A program made the position numbers and the translations under genes. DNA of 64,000 nt from Herbaspirillum sp. SJZ107. Lineage in GTDB: Bacteria > Pseudomonadota > Gammaproteobacteria > Burkholderiales > Burkholderiaceae_D. The notes beneath the pieces are model-generated. The model worked only from the letters and a program-made list of their open reading frames with translations, had not been told where the DNA came from and ran no database searches. This document shows, in pieces, positions 8,480-17,147 of the stretch (position 1 is the stretch's first letter; each line of letters starts with the position of its first letter). The DNA is taken from positions 1,054,001 through 1,118,000 of the forward strand of contig NZ_VFNH01000003.1 in NCBI RefSeq assembly GCF_006715485.1. The letters are read 5' to 3'.

Positions 8480-8665
8480 TTGGGTGCGTCCATTCCCGTC
8501 CGGGGATGGCGTTAAACGGGAAACCGGTGACGCCGCATGAGAAATGCGGTCATTCCGGTGCAGCCCCCGCTGCTGTAAGCCTGACGACTCCGGCAATACG
8601 CCACTGCGATGTCCATCGTGGGAAGGCCCGGAGGAGGACGAAGGCGAGCCAGAATACCGGCCCGA
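8480..8665 (+). promoter_or_regulatory. cobalamin (AdoCbl) riboswitch
   Basis: The leader before cbiM shows the conserved blocks of a cobalamin riboswitch in order: GGGTGC (from 8482), GGCGTTAAACGGGAA (around 8509-8523), the junction CAGCCCCCGCTGCTGT (8561-8576), GGGAAGGC, and the B12 box AGCCAGAATACCGGCC (8647-8662). The aptamer ends about 145 bases before the cbiM start. Binding of coenzyme B12 is expected to shut down expression of the cobalt uptake and corrin synthesis genes. I could not decide between transcriptional and translational control; no obvious terminator hairpin with a T run follows. Confidence 0.95.
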
Positions 8666-8809
8666 ATTGTCAGCACCATTCCCCGGGGTGACGGGAAGCC
8701 GCTGTCGACCGGCTTGCGCGCGTCCGCCTTCAGTCCCGCTCCCAGTCCGTCGACCGTCTTTTCAGCCTCCGTCTGGTGTCCTTATCGACCATTCGACGGG
8801 AGGTTTCGA

Positions 8810-9490
8810 ATGCACATCATGGAAGGCTTTCTGCCGCCGGCGCATGCGCTCGGCTGGGCCGCGGTTTCCGTTCCCTTCCTGGCCTGGGGCCTGCGCTCGA
8901 TGGGACGGGCCTTGGAAGCGCATCCCGAGCGGCGCATGCTGCTCGGCGTGGCCGCCGCCTTTGCCTTCCTGCTGTCGGCCCTGAAACTGCCGTCGGTGAC
9001 CGGGAGTTGCTCGCACCCGACCGGCGTCGGCCTCGGCGCGCTGCTGTTCGGCCCCGCGGCGATGGTGCCGGTAGGCTTCGTCGTGCTGCTGTTCCAGGCG
9101 CTGCTGCTGGCGCACGGCGGCCTGACCACGCTCGGCGCCAACGTGTTTTCGATGGCAATCGTCGGCCCCTTCGTGTCCTACGCCGTGTTTCGCGGTGCCG
9201 CGACGCTGGGCGCGAACCGCTCGATCGCCGTGTTCCTGGCCGCCTGCCTGGGCGACCTGGCGACCTACCTCACCACGTCGGCGCAACTGGCGCTGGCCTT
9301 CCCGGATGCGGTCGGCGGCTTCGACACCTCCTTCCTCAAATTCGCCGGCATCTTTGCGCTGACCCAGGTGCCGATCGCCATCAGCGAAGGCCTGTTGACG
9401 GTGCTGGTGGTGAACGCGATGGCGCGCTTCAATGCGCATGAGCTGCGCGCGCTGCCGGTGATGGCCTTGCGCACGCGGGAGGGCGCATGA
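8810..9490 (+). CDS. cbiM: ECF cobalt transporter S component
   Basis: CbiM is the substrate-specific membrane subunit of the energy-coupling-factor cobalt importer. The product starts MHIMEGFLPPAHALGW; the invariant Met1-His2 N-terminus chelates Co(II), which strongly supports the ATG at 8810 (after GGGAGG) over the longer open frame from 8609. Further markers are the loop with TGSCSHPTGVGLGALLFGP, the HGGLTTLGANVFSMAIVGPF segment and about six to seven membrane helices. At 226 residues the length is normal. It is the first gene of the riboswitch-controlled operon and overlaps cbiN by 4 bp. Confidence 0.96.
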   Translation: MHIMEGFLPPAHALGWAAVSVPFLAWGLRSMGRALEAHPERRMLLGVAAAFAFLLSALKLPSVTGSCSHPTGVGLGALLFGPAAMVPVGFVVLLFQALLLAHGGLTTLGANVFSMAIVGPFVSYAVFRGAATLGANRSIAVFLAACLGDLATYLTTSAQLALAFPDAVGGFDTSFLKFAGIFALTQVPIAISEGLLTVLVVNAMARFNAHELRALPVMALRTREGA

Positions 9491-9822
9491 AAACGCGCAG
9501 CTGGCTGCTGTGGGGAACCATCGTCCTCTTGACCGTCTTGCCGCTGTGCCTGATCAGCGCACCGCCCGGCGCCGACCTGTTCGGCGGGTCCGACGACCGC
9601 GCCCAGCAGGTGATCGGCACCATCGCGCCGCACTATAAACCCTGGTTCGCGCCGGTGTTCGAACCGGCCAGCAGCGAGATCGCCTCGCTGCTGTTCGCGC
9701 TGCAGGCGGCCATCGGCGCCGGCGTGATCGGCTACTGGCTCGGTTTGTCGGTGGCGCGCGAGCGTGCGCGCAAGAGCGCGCATGAGGGCATCCCTTCGGA
9801 ACAGGACCCACGTGCGGATTGA
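9487..9822 (+). CDS. cbiN: cobalt ECF transporter accessory subunit CbiN
   Basis: CbiN is a small two-helix protein that helps CbiM load cobalt. This 111-residue copy has an N-terminal helix (WLLWGTIVLLTVLPLCLI), the family motif FGGSDDRAQQVI, the periplasmic segment PHYKPWFAPVFEPASSEIASLLFALQ and a second helix. The family is usually nearer 95-105 residues; the extra length is a charged C-terminal tail. It overlaps cbiM by 4 bp and cbiQ by 11 bp if cbiQ starts at GTG 9812. Confidence 0.94.
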   Translation: MKTRSWLLWGTIVLLTVLPLCLISAPPGADLFGGSDDRAQQVIGTIAPHYKPWFAPVFEPASSEIASLLFALQAAIGAGVIGYWLGLSVARERARKSAHEGIPSEQDPRAD

Positions 9823-10561
9823 GACAGCCGCCTACGCCAGCCGCTGGCAGGGCGTCGCCCCGTCGGCCAAGGCCCTGTTCGCGCTGGGCGGCATGGGTGC
9901 GGCCTGGCTCGCCACGCGTCCGGGTACGCTGGCCGGACTGGCGGCCGTGCTGGCGCTCACCGCATTGATCGGCGCGCGCGTGCCGCTGCGTACCTACGTC
10001 GCCGTGGCCGTGCCCCCGCTCGGCTTCCTGCTGCTGTCCTGCCTGACCATGCTGGTGACGCCGGGCGTCGCCACGCCGGGCGTCGATGGCAGCTGGCACT
10101 GGGCCGCTTCGATGTGGCCGGCGGTGGCGCGCACCGCCGGGCGTTCGCTGGCGATGCTGGCGGCGCTGCTCGGCTTCGTGTTGACCACGCCCTTGCCCGA
10201 CCTGCTGGCGCTGCTGCGCCGCCTGCGCACGCCCGAACTGCTGCTCGACCTGATGGCACTGTGCTACCGCATGCTGTTCGTACTGCGCCAGGCCTGGGAA
10301 GAGGGCGTCACGGCGCAGAGCGCGCGCCTCGGCTACCGCGGCTGGAGACACGCCTGGCGCTCGACCGGCCTGCTGGCGGGGCAGATGGCGGTGCAGGTGT
10401 GGCAGCGCGCTAGCGCCCTGCAGATGGCAGCCGATGCGCGCGGCTACCAGGGCACCTTGCGCTTCCTGCCGGCCGAGTTCCCCCAGGCGCGCCGCCAGAA
10501 CGCGTGGGCGGTACTGGCTGCGGCGCTGTTGCTGCTGGCGGCAGCCGGAGACCGCGTATGA
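9812..10561 (+). CDS. cbiQ: ECF cobalt transporter transmembrane (T) component
   Basis: CbiQ couples the ATPase to CbiM. The product reads VRIETAAYASRWQGVAPSAKALFALG, matching the usual CbiQ start with the GTG at 9812; an ATG at 9782 in the same frame would add 10 basic residues. Several hydrophobic helices are followed by two coupling Ala-Arg-Gly motifs: AQSARLGYRGW, where the expected Ala is partly altered, and AADARGYQG near the C-terminus. At 249 residues the length is normal. It overlaps cbiN by 11 bp and cbiO by 4 bp, so translation is probably coupled. Confidence 0.93.
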   Translation: MRIETAAYASRWQGVAPSAKALFALGGMGAAWLATRPGTLAGLAAVLALTALIGARVPLRTYVAVAVPPLGFLLLSCLTMLVTPGVATPGVDGSWHWAASMWPAVARTAGRSLAMLAALLGFVLTTPLPDLLALLRRLRTPELLLDLMALCYRMLFVLRQAWEEGVTAQSARLGYRGWRHAWRSTGLLAGQMAVQVWQRASALQMAADARGYQGTLRFLPAEFPQARRQNAWAVLAAALLLLAAAGDRV

Positions 10562-11418
10562 ATCCCATCATCGAGATGCAGGCGGTCAGTCACGCCTTTG
10601 CCGACGGCAGCAGCGGCCTGCGCGACTGCAGCCTGGTGCTGGGCCGCGGCCGCCGCCATGCGCTGCTGGGTGCCAACGGCGCCGGCAAGACCACGCTGCT
10701 GCAGCACCTGAACGGCCTGCTGCGCCCGACTGCCGGCCGGCTGCTGCTGGACGGCCAGCCTTATGACTACAGTCGCAGCGGGCTGGCGCAGCTGCGCCGC
10801 CGCGTCGGCCTGGTGTTCCAGAATCCGGAGCGCCAGCTGTTCTCGGCCCAGGTCGAGGAAGACGTGTCCTTTGGCCCGCTGAATCTCGGCCTCGACGCCG
10901 CCACCGTGCGTGCGCGCGTAAAAGCCGCGCTCGATGCGGTCGGGCTGGGCGGGCATGCGCGGCGCGCCGTGCACCACCTCAGCTTCGGCCAAAAGAAGCG
11001 GGTCTGCATCGCCGGCGTGCTGGCGATGGCGCCGGACGTGCTGCTGCTCGACGAACCGATGGCCGGCCTCGACGCGCCGATGCAGGACGAACTGACGGCC
11101 CTGCTGGACCGCCTGGCGGCGCGCGGCACGACCATCCTGCTGTCCACCCACGACATCGACTTTGCCTACGGCTGGGCCGACGACCTGCACCTGATGGCGG
11201 GCGGGCGCGTGATCGCGTCCGGGCCGGCGCCGACGGTCGGCACCGACGTCGATGCGCTGGACGCCGCCGGCCAGCGGCCGCCGCTGGCGCTGGCGCTGCA
11301 TGCGCACCTGGTCACGCGCGGCGTGCTGCCGGCCGGACAGGCGCCGCGCAGCGTGGACGCGGTGCTGGACGCGCTGCGCATCCTGCCGTTCCAACCTTTG
11401 ACGAAGACAACGACATGA
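10558..11418 (+). CDS. cbiO: ECF cobalt transporter ATP-binding protein
   Basis: The 286-residue ABC ATPase powers the CbiMNQO importer. Visible motifs are Walker A GANGAGKTT (about residues 40-48), the Q loop FQNPERQLF, the signature LSFGQKKRV, Walker B VLLLDEPMAGLD and the switch His in STHDIDF. The FQNP-x-x-Q-LF text is typical of ECF-type ATPases. The C-terminal 50 residues contain no further recognised domain. Start at the ATG that overlaps the cbiQ stop. Confidence 0.96.
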   Translation: MNPIIEMQAVSHAFADGSSGLRDCSLVLGRGRRHALLGANGAGKTTLLQHLNGLLRPTAGRLLLDGQPYDYSRSGLAQLRRRVGLVFQNPERQLFSAQVEEDVSFGPLNLGLDAATVRARVKAALDAVGLGGHARRAVHHLSFGQKKRVCIAGVLAMAPDVLLLDEPMAGLDAPMQDELTALLDRLAARGTTILLSTHDIDFAYGWADDLHLMAGGRVIASGPAPTVGTDVDALDAAGQRPPLALALHAHLVTRGVLPAGQAPRSVDAVLDALRILPFQPLTKTTT

Positions 11419-12215
11419 CAATCCACATCGCCAACGACGCCGGCAAGATCTGGTTCGTCGGCGCCGGCCCCGGCGACCCCGAACTCATCACCGTGAAAGG
11501 CCGCAGCCTGCTGGAGCAGGCCGGCGCCGTGCTGTTCGCCGGTTCGCTGGTCGACCGCGCCGTGACCCTGTACGCGCCGCCCGGCTGCGCCATCCGCGAT
11601 TCCAAGGATATGACGCTGGAAGAGATGACGGCCTGGCTGATCGACCAGGCGCAGCGCCACGCCACCGTGGTGCGCCTGCAGACCGGCGACCCGGCCCTGT
11701 ACGGCGCCCTGATCGAGATGGCGCGCCCGCTGACGGCAGCCGGGATCGAATGGGCGGTGGTGCCGGGCGTGTCGTCGGCGATGGCGTCGATGGCGGCCGC
11801 CGGCGAATCGATGACGCTGCCGGAAGTGACCCAGACCGTGATCCTCACCCGGGTCGAGGGCCGCACGCCGATGCCGGAAGGCGAAGACCTGGCCAGCCTG
11901 GCGGCGCACCGCACCACCATCTGCATCTTCTTGTCGATCACGCTGATGTACAAGGTCGAGGCGGCGCTGCGCGCGGCCGGCTGGCCAGACGATGCGCCGA
12001 TGCTGGTGGTGCACAAGGCCAGCTGGCCGGGCGAGGAAAAGATCATCCGCGGCACCCTTGCCGACATCAAGGCGCGCTGCCGCGAGGCCGGCGTCGCCAG
12101 CCAGGCGATGATCGTCGCCAGTCCCACACTGGGCGCGCTGCATTGGGAGACGCTGGTGCGCTCCAAGCTGTACGACCCCACATTCACCCATCGCTTCAGG
12201 AAGGCCAGCGCATGA
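11415..12215 (+). CDS. cobM: precorrin-4 / cobalt-precorrin-4 C11-methyltransferase
   Basis: This SAM-dependent enzyme (CobM = CbiF) methylates C11 of the corrin ring. The N-terminal motif VGAGPGDPELITVKGRSLLEQA and the TGDPALYGALIEM segment are diagnostic of the tetrapyrrole methylase fold. LPEVTQTVILTRVEGRTPMP and FLSITLMYKV place it in the C11 branch. At 266 residues the length is normal. With CbiD, CbiG and CbiX in the same operon, the substrate is more likely the cobalt-containing precorrin (CbiF role) than the metal-free one. Overlaps cbiO and cbiX by 4 bp each. Confidence 0.93.
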   Translation: MTIHIANDAGKIWFVGAGPGDPELITVKGRSLLEQAGAVLFAGSLVDRAVTLYAPPGCAIRDSKDMTLEEMTAWLIDQAQRHATVVRLQTGDPALYGALIEMARPLTAAGIEWAVVPGVSSAMASMAAAGESMTLPEVTQTVILTRVEGRTPMPEGEDLASLAAHRTTICIFLSITLMYKVEAALRAAGWPDDAPMLVVHKASWPGEEKIIRGTLADIKARCREAGVASQAMIVASPTLGALHWETLVRSKLYDPTFTHRFRKASA

Positions 12216-13177
12216 ATCAGATCATCTTTACTCCCTCCGTCACGCTGCACGCGGACGACACCGTGCTGGTGGTCGGCCACGGCTCGCGCGAGGATGCCGG
12301 CAACCAGGAAATCCGCGAATTCGTGGCGCAGTGGCGGGCGCGCCGGCCGGACCTGCGCATCGAACTGTGCTTCATCGAATTCGCGCCGCCGGAGCTGAAC
12401 GCCGCCCTGCTGGATGCCGCGCGCAGTGCGCGCCGGGTGCTGGTGGTGCCGCTGATCCTGAATGCGGCCGGCCACGTCAAGATGGAGATCCCGGAAGCGG
12501 TCGAGCAGGCGCGCATCGCGTGCCCGCAGGCCGAGATTTTATTGGCGCCGCACCTGACCGCCTGCGATCCGATCCTGGCGATCCTGAAGCGCCGGTTGCG
12601 CCGCGCCATGGGCGCGCTCGACATGCCGGATCCGACCACCACCGGCGTGGTGGTGCTGGGCCGCGGCTCGTCCGACCGCGGCGCCAACGGCGAGATGGCC
12701 AAGATGACGCGCTGGCTGCAGGAAGAGGGGGACCATGAACTGGTCGACCTGGCCTTTACGGGCATTACCTGGCCGCGCCTGGAAAAGGTGGTGCAGCGCC
12801 AGGTGCTGCTCGGCATGCGCCAAGTCGTGGTGCTGCCGTACTACCTGTACACCGGCACGCTGATGCAGCGTATCCACCGCCAGGTCGAGCACCTGCGCGG
12901 CCAGTACCCGCAAGTGCGCTTTTTCTGCGGCGAGCATTTCGGCTTCGAAAAGGAGATCTTCGAGCTGATGGACCAGCGCGTGGCCGACCTGCGTGCCGGC
13001 GTGCCTGACAGCCGCCTGCCCTGCGACGGCTGCGGCTACCGCGAGCTCGCGCACGACCTCGGACATGGCCATTCGCATGCGCACACCCACGACCACGGTC
13101 ACGCGCACCCGCATGACCACGCTCATGGGCACGACCATGCACACGATCATGACCATGCGGAGAAGCAGCCGGCATGA
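12212..13177 (+). CDS. cbiX: sirohydrochlorin cobaltochelatase, long form with histidine-rich tail
   Basis: CbiX inserts Co(II) into sirohydrochlorin, the first committed step of the cobalt-early pathway. Two chelatase half-domains are present: the first with VVGHGSREDAGNQEI (metal-binding His23) and the second with VVVLGRGSSDRGANGEMAKM. After about residue 275 the protein ends in a tail of roughly 43 residues with 17 histidines, mostly in alternating His-Ala, His-Asp and His-Gly pairs. Long CbiX proteins with His-rich ends are known and probably store or hand over metal. The ATG at 12212 overlaps the cobM stop; the open frame upstream is a shadow of cobM. Confidence 0.93.
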   Translation: MNQIIFTPSVTLHADDTVLVVGHGSREDAGNQEIREFVAQWRARRPDLRIELCFIEFAPPELNAALLDAARSARRVLVVPLILNAAGHVKMEIPEAVEQARIACPQAEILLAPHLTACDPILAILKRRLRRAMGALDMPDPTTTGVVVLGRGSSDRGANGEMAKMTRWLQEEGDHELVDLAFTGITWPRLEKVVQRQVLLGMRQVVVLPYYLYTGTLMQRIHRQVEHLRGQYPQVRFFCGEHFGFEKEIFELMDQRVADLRAGVPDSRLPCDGCGYRELAHDLGHGHSHAHTHDHGHAHPHDHAHGHDHAHDHDHAEKQPA

Positions 13178-13863
13178 GCACGATTAACACCGTCACCGAA
13201 CAGCTGACCCGCGCCGGCCAGGCCATCGAGCACGACAGCTTCGCGATCATCGACGCCGAAGCCGGTACGCACGCCTATACCGAACAGCAGTGGCCGATCG
13301 TGCGCCGCATGATCCATGCAAACGCCGACTTCGATTTCAACGGCCTCACCGATTTCCACCCGGATGCGGTCAGCGCAGGCATCGAGGCCATGCTGGCCGG
13401 CGGCCGCCCGGTGGTGGCCGACGTCGAGATGATCTGTTCCGGCCTGTCGCAGCCGCGCCTGGCGCACTTCGGCATGAAGACGTACCAGTTCATCAGCGAC
13501 GCCGACGTGATCGAGCGCGCCAGGCAGGAAGACACCACACGCGCGGTGCAGGCGATGCGCAAGGCGGCCAGCCGCGGATTGCTGGACGGCGCTATCGTCG
13601 GCATCGGCAATGCGCCGACCGCACTGATCGAGCTGGTGCGCCTGATCCGCGAGGAGGGCGTGCGCCCGGCGCTGGTGGTGGGCATGCCGGTCGGTTTCGT
13701 GTCGGCGGCCGAGTCGAAGGACTTGATGGCCGAATTGAAGGACGTGCCCTGGATCGTGATCCGCGGGCGCAAGGGCGGTTCCACGCTGGTGGTGGCGGCG
13801 CTGCACGCGCTGCTGGCGCTGGCCGAAGCCAGGCAGAAGACCATGCAGGCGGCGCAAAAATGA
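13174..13863 (+). CDS. cobH: precorrin-8X / cobalt-precorrin-8 methylmutase
   Basis: The enzyme (CobH = CbiC) moves the C11 methyl group to C12, giving (cobalt-)hydrogenobyrinate. The 229-residue product has the family text RRMIHANADFDFNGL, which includes the active-site His near residue 49, then DVEMICSGL and GNAPTALIELVRLI, and ends in VIRGRKGGSTLVVAALHAL. Length is normal. It lies between cbiX and cbiD with 4-bp overlaps on both sides. Confidence 0.94.
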   Translation: MSTINTVTEQLTRAGQAIEHDSFAIIDAEAGTHAYTEQQWPIVRRMIHANADFDFNGLTDFHPDAVSAGIEAMLAGGRPVVADVEMICSGLSQPRLAHFGMKTYQFISDADVIERARQEDTTRAVQAMRKAASRGLLDGAIVGIGNAPTALIELVRLIREEGVRPALVVGMPVGFVSAAESKDLMAELKDVPWIVIRGRKGGSTLVVAALHALLALAEARQKTMQAAQK

Positions 13864-15047
13864 AGGACAAGACGGCCGAGCGCGGCACCCGCACGGGCTT
13901 CACCACCGGCGCCTGCGCGGCGGCGGCGGCGCGCGCGGCGGTGCTGGGTCTGGCCGGCGGCGCGGTGCCGGGTGAAATCGACAGCCTGCTGCCGAACGGC
14001 ACCCGGGTGCGCTTCGACGTGCACGACGGCCGCTGCGATGGCGGGCAGGCGCACGCGATGGTGATCAAGTTCGCCGGCGACGATCCGGACTGCACCGACG
14101 GCGCCCACCTGACGGTCGACCTGCGCCTGCTGCCGGGCCAGGCCGGTACCGTCACGTACGTGGCCGGCGACGGCGTCGGCACCGTGACGATGAAGGGCCT
14201 CGGCCTGGAAGTCGGCGGCCCGGCGATCAACCCGGTACCGCGCCGGAACATCGCCGACAACCTGCGCGAAGCGGCACCGCAGCTACTGATGGAACACGGC
14301 ATCGAGGTCACCATCAGCGTGCCCGACGGCCAGGTCATGGCCAAAAAGACCACCAATGCCAGACTGGGCATCCTGGGCGGCATCAGCATCCTCGGCACCA
14401 CCGGCATCGTCAAGCCGTATTCCACGGCCGCCTGGCGCGCCAGCGTGGTGCAGGGCGTGCAGGTGGCGGCCACCGCCGGCCATAACCTGGTGGCGCTGAC
14501 CACCGGCGGCCGTACCGAGACCTTCGCCATGGCCACGCTGCGCGCCGAGCGGCCCGAACTGCCGTCGGCCTGCTTCGTGCAGATGGGCGACTTTTTACGT
14601 TATGCGCTGGACGAGGCGGCGGCGCAGGGCATCGGCCTGGTGGTGCTGGCGGTCATGGTCGGCAAGCTGACCAAGATCGCGCAGGGCGAGACCATCACCC
14701 ACGCCAACCGCAGCGAGGTCGATACCGACCTGGTGGCCGAGATCGCACGCCGCATCGGCGCCGCGCCGGAGGATTGCGCCGCCATCGCCGCTGCCGAGAC
14801 CGCGCGCTTCGGCGCCGAGCTGATGGTCGAGCGCGGGCTGGGCGACGCCTTTCACCACGCGCTGGCGCAGGCCGCCATCGATACCTTGACGGCGCCGGAA
14901 CGCTATGGCCGCGCCTTCCAGCTGCGCGTGATCGTCACCGACTTCGAAGGCAAACAGGTGGCCGACGTGCTATCGCCGCCCGGGCTGCCGCGCGCCGCAC
15001 CGGCGGCCGGCCGCACCAGCATCGACCACATCCTTGACACTGACTGA
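13860..15047 (+). CDS. cbiD: cobalt-precorrin-5B C1-methyltransferase
   Basis: CbiD methylates C1 in the anaerobic-type pathway and is one of the clearest markers that the cobalt-early route is used. The product starts MKDKTAERGTRTGFTTGACAAAAARAA, the standard CbiD N-terminus. KKTTNARLGILGGISILGTTGIVKPYS and the GHNLVALTTGGRTE motif follow. At 395 residues the length is slightly longer than average. Start at 13860 overlaps the cobH stop by 4 bp. Confidence 0.95.
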   Translation: MKDKTAERGTRTGFTTGACAAAAARAAVLGLAGGAVPGEIDSLLPNGTRVRFDVHDGRCDGGQAHAMVIKFAGDDPDCTDGAHLTVDLRLLPGQAGTVTYVAGDGVGTVTMKGLGLEVGGPAINPVPRRNIADNLREAAPQLLMEHGIEVTISVPDGQVMAKKTTNARLGILGGISILGTTGIVKPYSTAAWRASVVQGVQVAATAGHNLVALTTGGRTETFAMATLRAERPELPSACFVQMGDFLRYALDEAAAQGIGLVVLAVMVGKLTKIAQGETITHANRSEVDTDLVAEIARRIGAAPEDCAAIAAAETARFGAELMVERGLGDAFHHALAQAAIDTLTAPERYGRAFQLRVIVTDFEGKQVADVLSPPGLPRAAPAAGRTSIDHILDTD

Positions 15048-15048
15048 T

Positions 15049-16359
15049 ATGGACACCACCGTGCAAGACCCCAACCCCTGCCGCGTGATCGGCGTGCTCG
15101 ACGACGGCGTCGCCAGCCTGAACGCCACCGCGCTGGCCTACCTGCGCAATGCCGACGTGGTGATCGGCGGCGCCCGCACGCTGGCGCTGCTGGCGCGCGA
15201 ACTGAGACCCGGCGCCGTCCAGCATGACCTCACCGGCAAGCTGAAAGCGGTGCCCGAATGGGTGCGCGCGGCGCGTGCCGACCACCTGGCCTGCGTGGTG
15301 CTGGCCACCGGCGACCCGCTGTGCCACGGCATCGCGCCCTACCTGGCCCAGCACCTGTGCGTGCAGGCGCTCGACATCCTGCCGAACCTGTCGACGCTGC
15401 AGCTGGCCTGCGCGCGCATCGGGCTGGCCTGGCAGGATGCGCGCATCGTCTCGGTGCATGCCAAGGATGCCGGCGAGTGGGCGCGCGGCAGCACCCCGGA
15501 GCACGGCCTGTACGGCCTGGCCCAGGCACTGCGCCGCCATGCGCGATTGCTGGTACTGACCAGTCCCGACAATTCCCCGGACCGCATCGCGCGCCTGCTG
15601 CTGGCCGAGGGCCTGGGCGACGACTTCCACATGGCGGTGGCGGAAAACCTGCTGCAGCCGGAAGAGCGGGTGCTGGCCGAACTGAGCCCGCAGGATGCGG
15701 CTGGCATGCGCTTCGCGGCGCTGAACGTGGTGCTGCTGTGGCGCGTGACGCCGGCGCCGCGCCCGGTGCAGTTCGGCCTGGCGGATGCCGAATTCGTGCA
15801 GCGCCAGCCCGAGAAGGGCCTGATCACCAAGCAGGAAGTGCGCGCGGTGAGCCTGGCGCGCCTGCAGCTGCGGCTTGATAGCGTGGTGTGGGACATCGGT
15901 GCCGGTTCGGGTTCGGTCGGCCTGGAAGCGGCGCGCCTGTGCCCGCAGGGCCACGTCTACGCGATCGAGAAGAACGATGCCGATTTCGCCATCGCCGGCC
16001 GGAACCACGCGGCCTTCGGTGTCGGCAACTACAGTCTGCATCAGGGCAAAGCGCCGGAAGGGCTGGATGCCTGGCCGGACCCGGATGCGGTCTTCATCGG
16101 CGGCTCCGGCGGCGAACTGGCGACCTTGATCGCGATGATCGTGGCGCGCCTGCGCCCCGGCGGCAACCTGGTCATGAACTTCGTCACGCTGGAAAACCTG
16201 GCGACTGCGACAGCTACCCTCGACGCCATCGAGGGTGTAGCCTGGGACGTGCTGCAGCTGCAGGCCGCGCGCAGCAAGCCGATCCTGCACATGCATCGCA
16301 TGGCGGCCGAAAACCCGGTATGGATCGTGTGCGCGCATCGTGAAGGAGGCGAGGCATGA
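15049..16359 (+). CDS. cobL: bifunctional cobalt-precorrin-7 C5-methyltransferase / -6B C15-methyltransferase (CbiE-CbiT fusion)
   Basis: This 436-residue protein fuses two enzymes, as in CobL. The first half is a CbiE-type tetrapyrrole methylase (VIGVLDDGVASL, VVIGGARTL, LATGDPLCHGI), which methylates C5. The second half (from about residue 225) is a CbiT-type SAM methyltransferase with VVWDIGAGSGSVGLEAARL and DAVFIGGSGGEL, which methylates C15 and removes the ring C acetate carboxyl. The ATG at 15049, one base after the cbiD stop, is preferred over a TTG at 15034. The downstream cobI overlaps by 4 bp. Confidence 0.94.
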   Translation: MDTTVQDPNPCRVIGVLDDGVASLNATALAYLRNADVVIGGARTLALLARELRPGAVQHDLTGKLKAVPEWVRAARADHLACVVLATGDPLCHGIAPYLAQHLCVQALDILPNLSTLQLACARIGLAWQDARIVSVHAKDAGEWARGSTPEHGLYGLAQALRRHARLLVLTSPDNSPDRIARLLLAEGLGDDFHMAVAENLLQPEERVLAELSPQDAAGMRFAALNVVLLWRVTPAPRPVQFGLADAEFVQRQPEKGLITKQEVRAVSLARLQLRLDSVVWDIGAGSGSVGLEAARLCPQGHVYAIEKNDADFAIAGRNHAAFGVGNYSLHQGKAPEGLDAWPDPDAVFIGGSGGELATLIAMIVARLRPGGNLVMNFVTLENLATATATLDAIEGVAWDVLQLQAARSKPILHMHRMAAENPVWIVCAHREGGEA

Positions 16360-17147
16360 CCGGAACACTGTACGGCATCTCGCTCGGCCCCGGCGACCCC
16401 GGCCTGATCACGCGCGCCGCCTGGGAGCAACTGCAGCGCCGCGATGCGGTCTGGGTCTACCCGGCGCGCAGCGGCAAGACCCCCAGCTATGCATTCGACA
16501 TCGTGCAGCGCGCCGGCCTGGCGCCGCCCGAGGAGCACGCGCTGCTGCTGTTCCCGATGACGCACGACGGCGAGAAGCTGGCGCGGGCCTGGCTGCGCGC
16601 CGCCGAGACCGTGCTGCCCTGGCTGCGCGCGGGCCGCGACGTGCTGTTCCTGGTCGAAGGCGACGCCAGCACCTATGCCACCTTCGGCCACCTGGCGCGC
16701 ACCGTGCGTGCGCTCGACGCGCAGGTGGGGGTAAAAATCATCGCAGGCGTGAATGCCTTCACTGCAGCCTGCGCCGAAGTGCCGGTGCCTTTCGCCGAGC
16801 AGGACGACACGGTCGCCATCGTGCCGGCCGCCTATGGCGTGAGCGCGGTCGACCGCCTGCTGCCCGACTTCGACACGCTGGTGCTGATGAAAGTGAAGCC
16901 GCTGCTGGACGAGCTGATCGACTGGCTGGAACGGCGCGACCTGCTGGCCGGCGCCCACTTCATCGAACGCGTCGGCGCGCCCGACGAGCGCCGCTTCAGC
17001 GCGCGCGACATCCTGGCGCTGCGCGGTACCAGGGTCAGCTACCTGTCGCTGCTGATCGTCAAGCACCCGCACCGCATCCGCGGCGAACGCATCAAGGGCT
17101 GCCTCAAGAAGAGCGGCCCCTTACCTTTATTAGAGGAGAGCGCATGA
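16356..17147 (+). CDS. cobI: precorrin-2 / cobalt-factor-II C20-methyltransferase
   Basis: CobI (= CbiL) methylates C20, which is later lost with the C20 bridge. The 263-residue product begins MTGTLYGISLGPGDPGLITRAAWEQL, the C20-methyltransferase pattern. It continues through FLVEGDASTYATFGHL, the product-binding loop AGVNAFTAACAEVPVPFAEQDDTVAIVPA and a C-terminal SLLIVKHPHRIRG. Length is typical. A strong GAGGAG site near its 3' end serves the next gene, cbiG. Confidence 0.93.
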   Translation: MTGTLYGISLGPGDPGLITRAAWEQLQRRDAVWVYPARSGKTPSYAFDIVQRAGLAPPEEHALLLFPMTHDGEKLARAWLRAAETVLPWLRAGRDVLFLVEGDASTYATFGHLARTVRALDAQVGVKIIAGVNAFTAACAEVPVPFAEQDDTVAIVPAAYGVSAVDRLLPDFDTLVLMKVKPLLDELIDWLERRDLLAGAHFIERVGAPDERRFSARDILALRGTRVSYLSLLIVKHPHRIRGERIKGCLKKSGPLPLLEESA

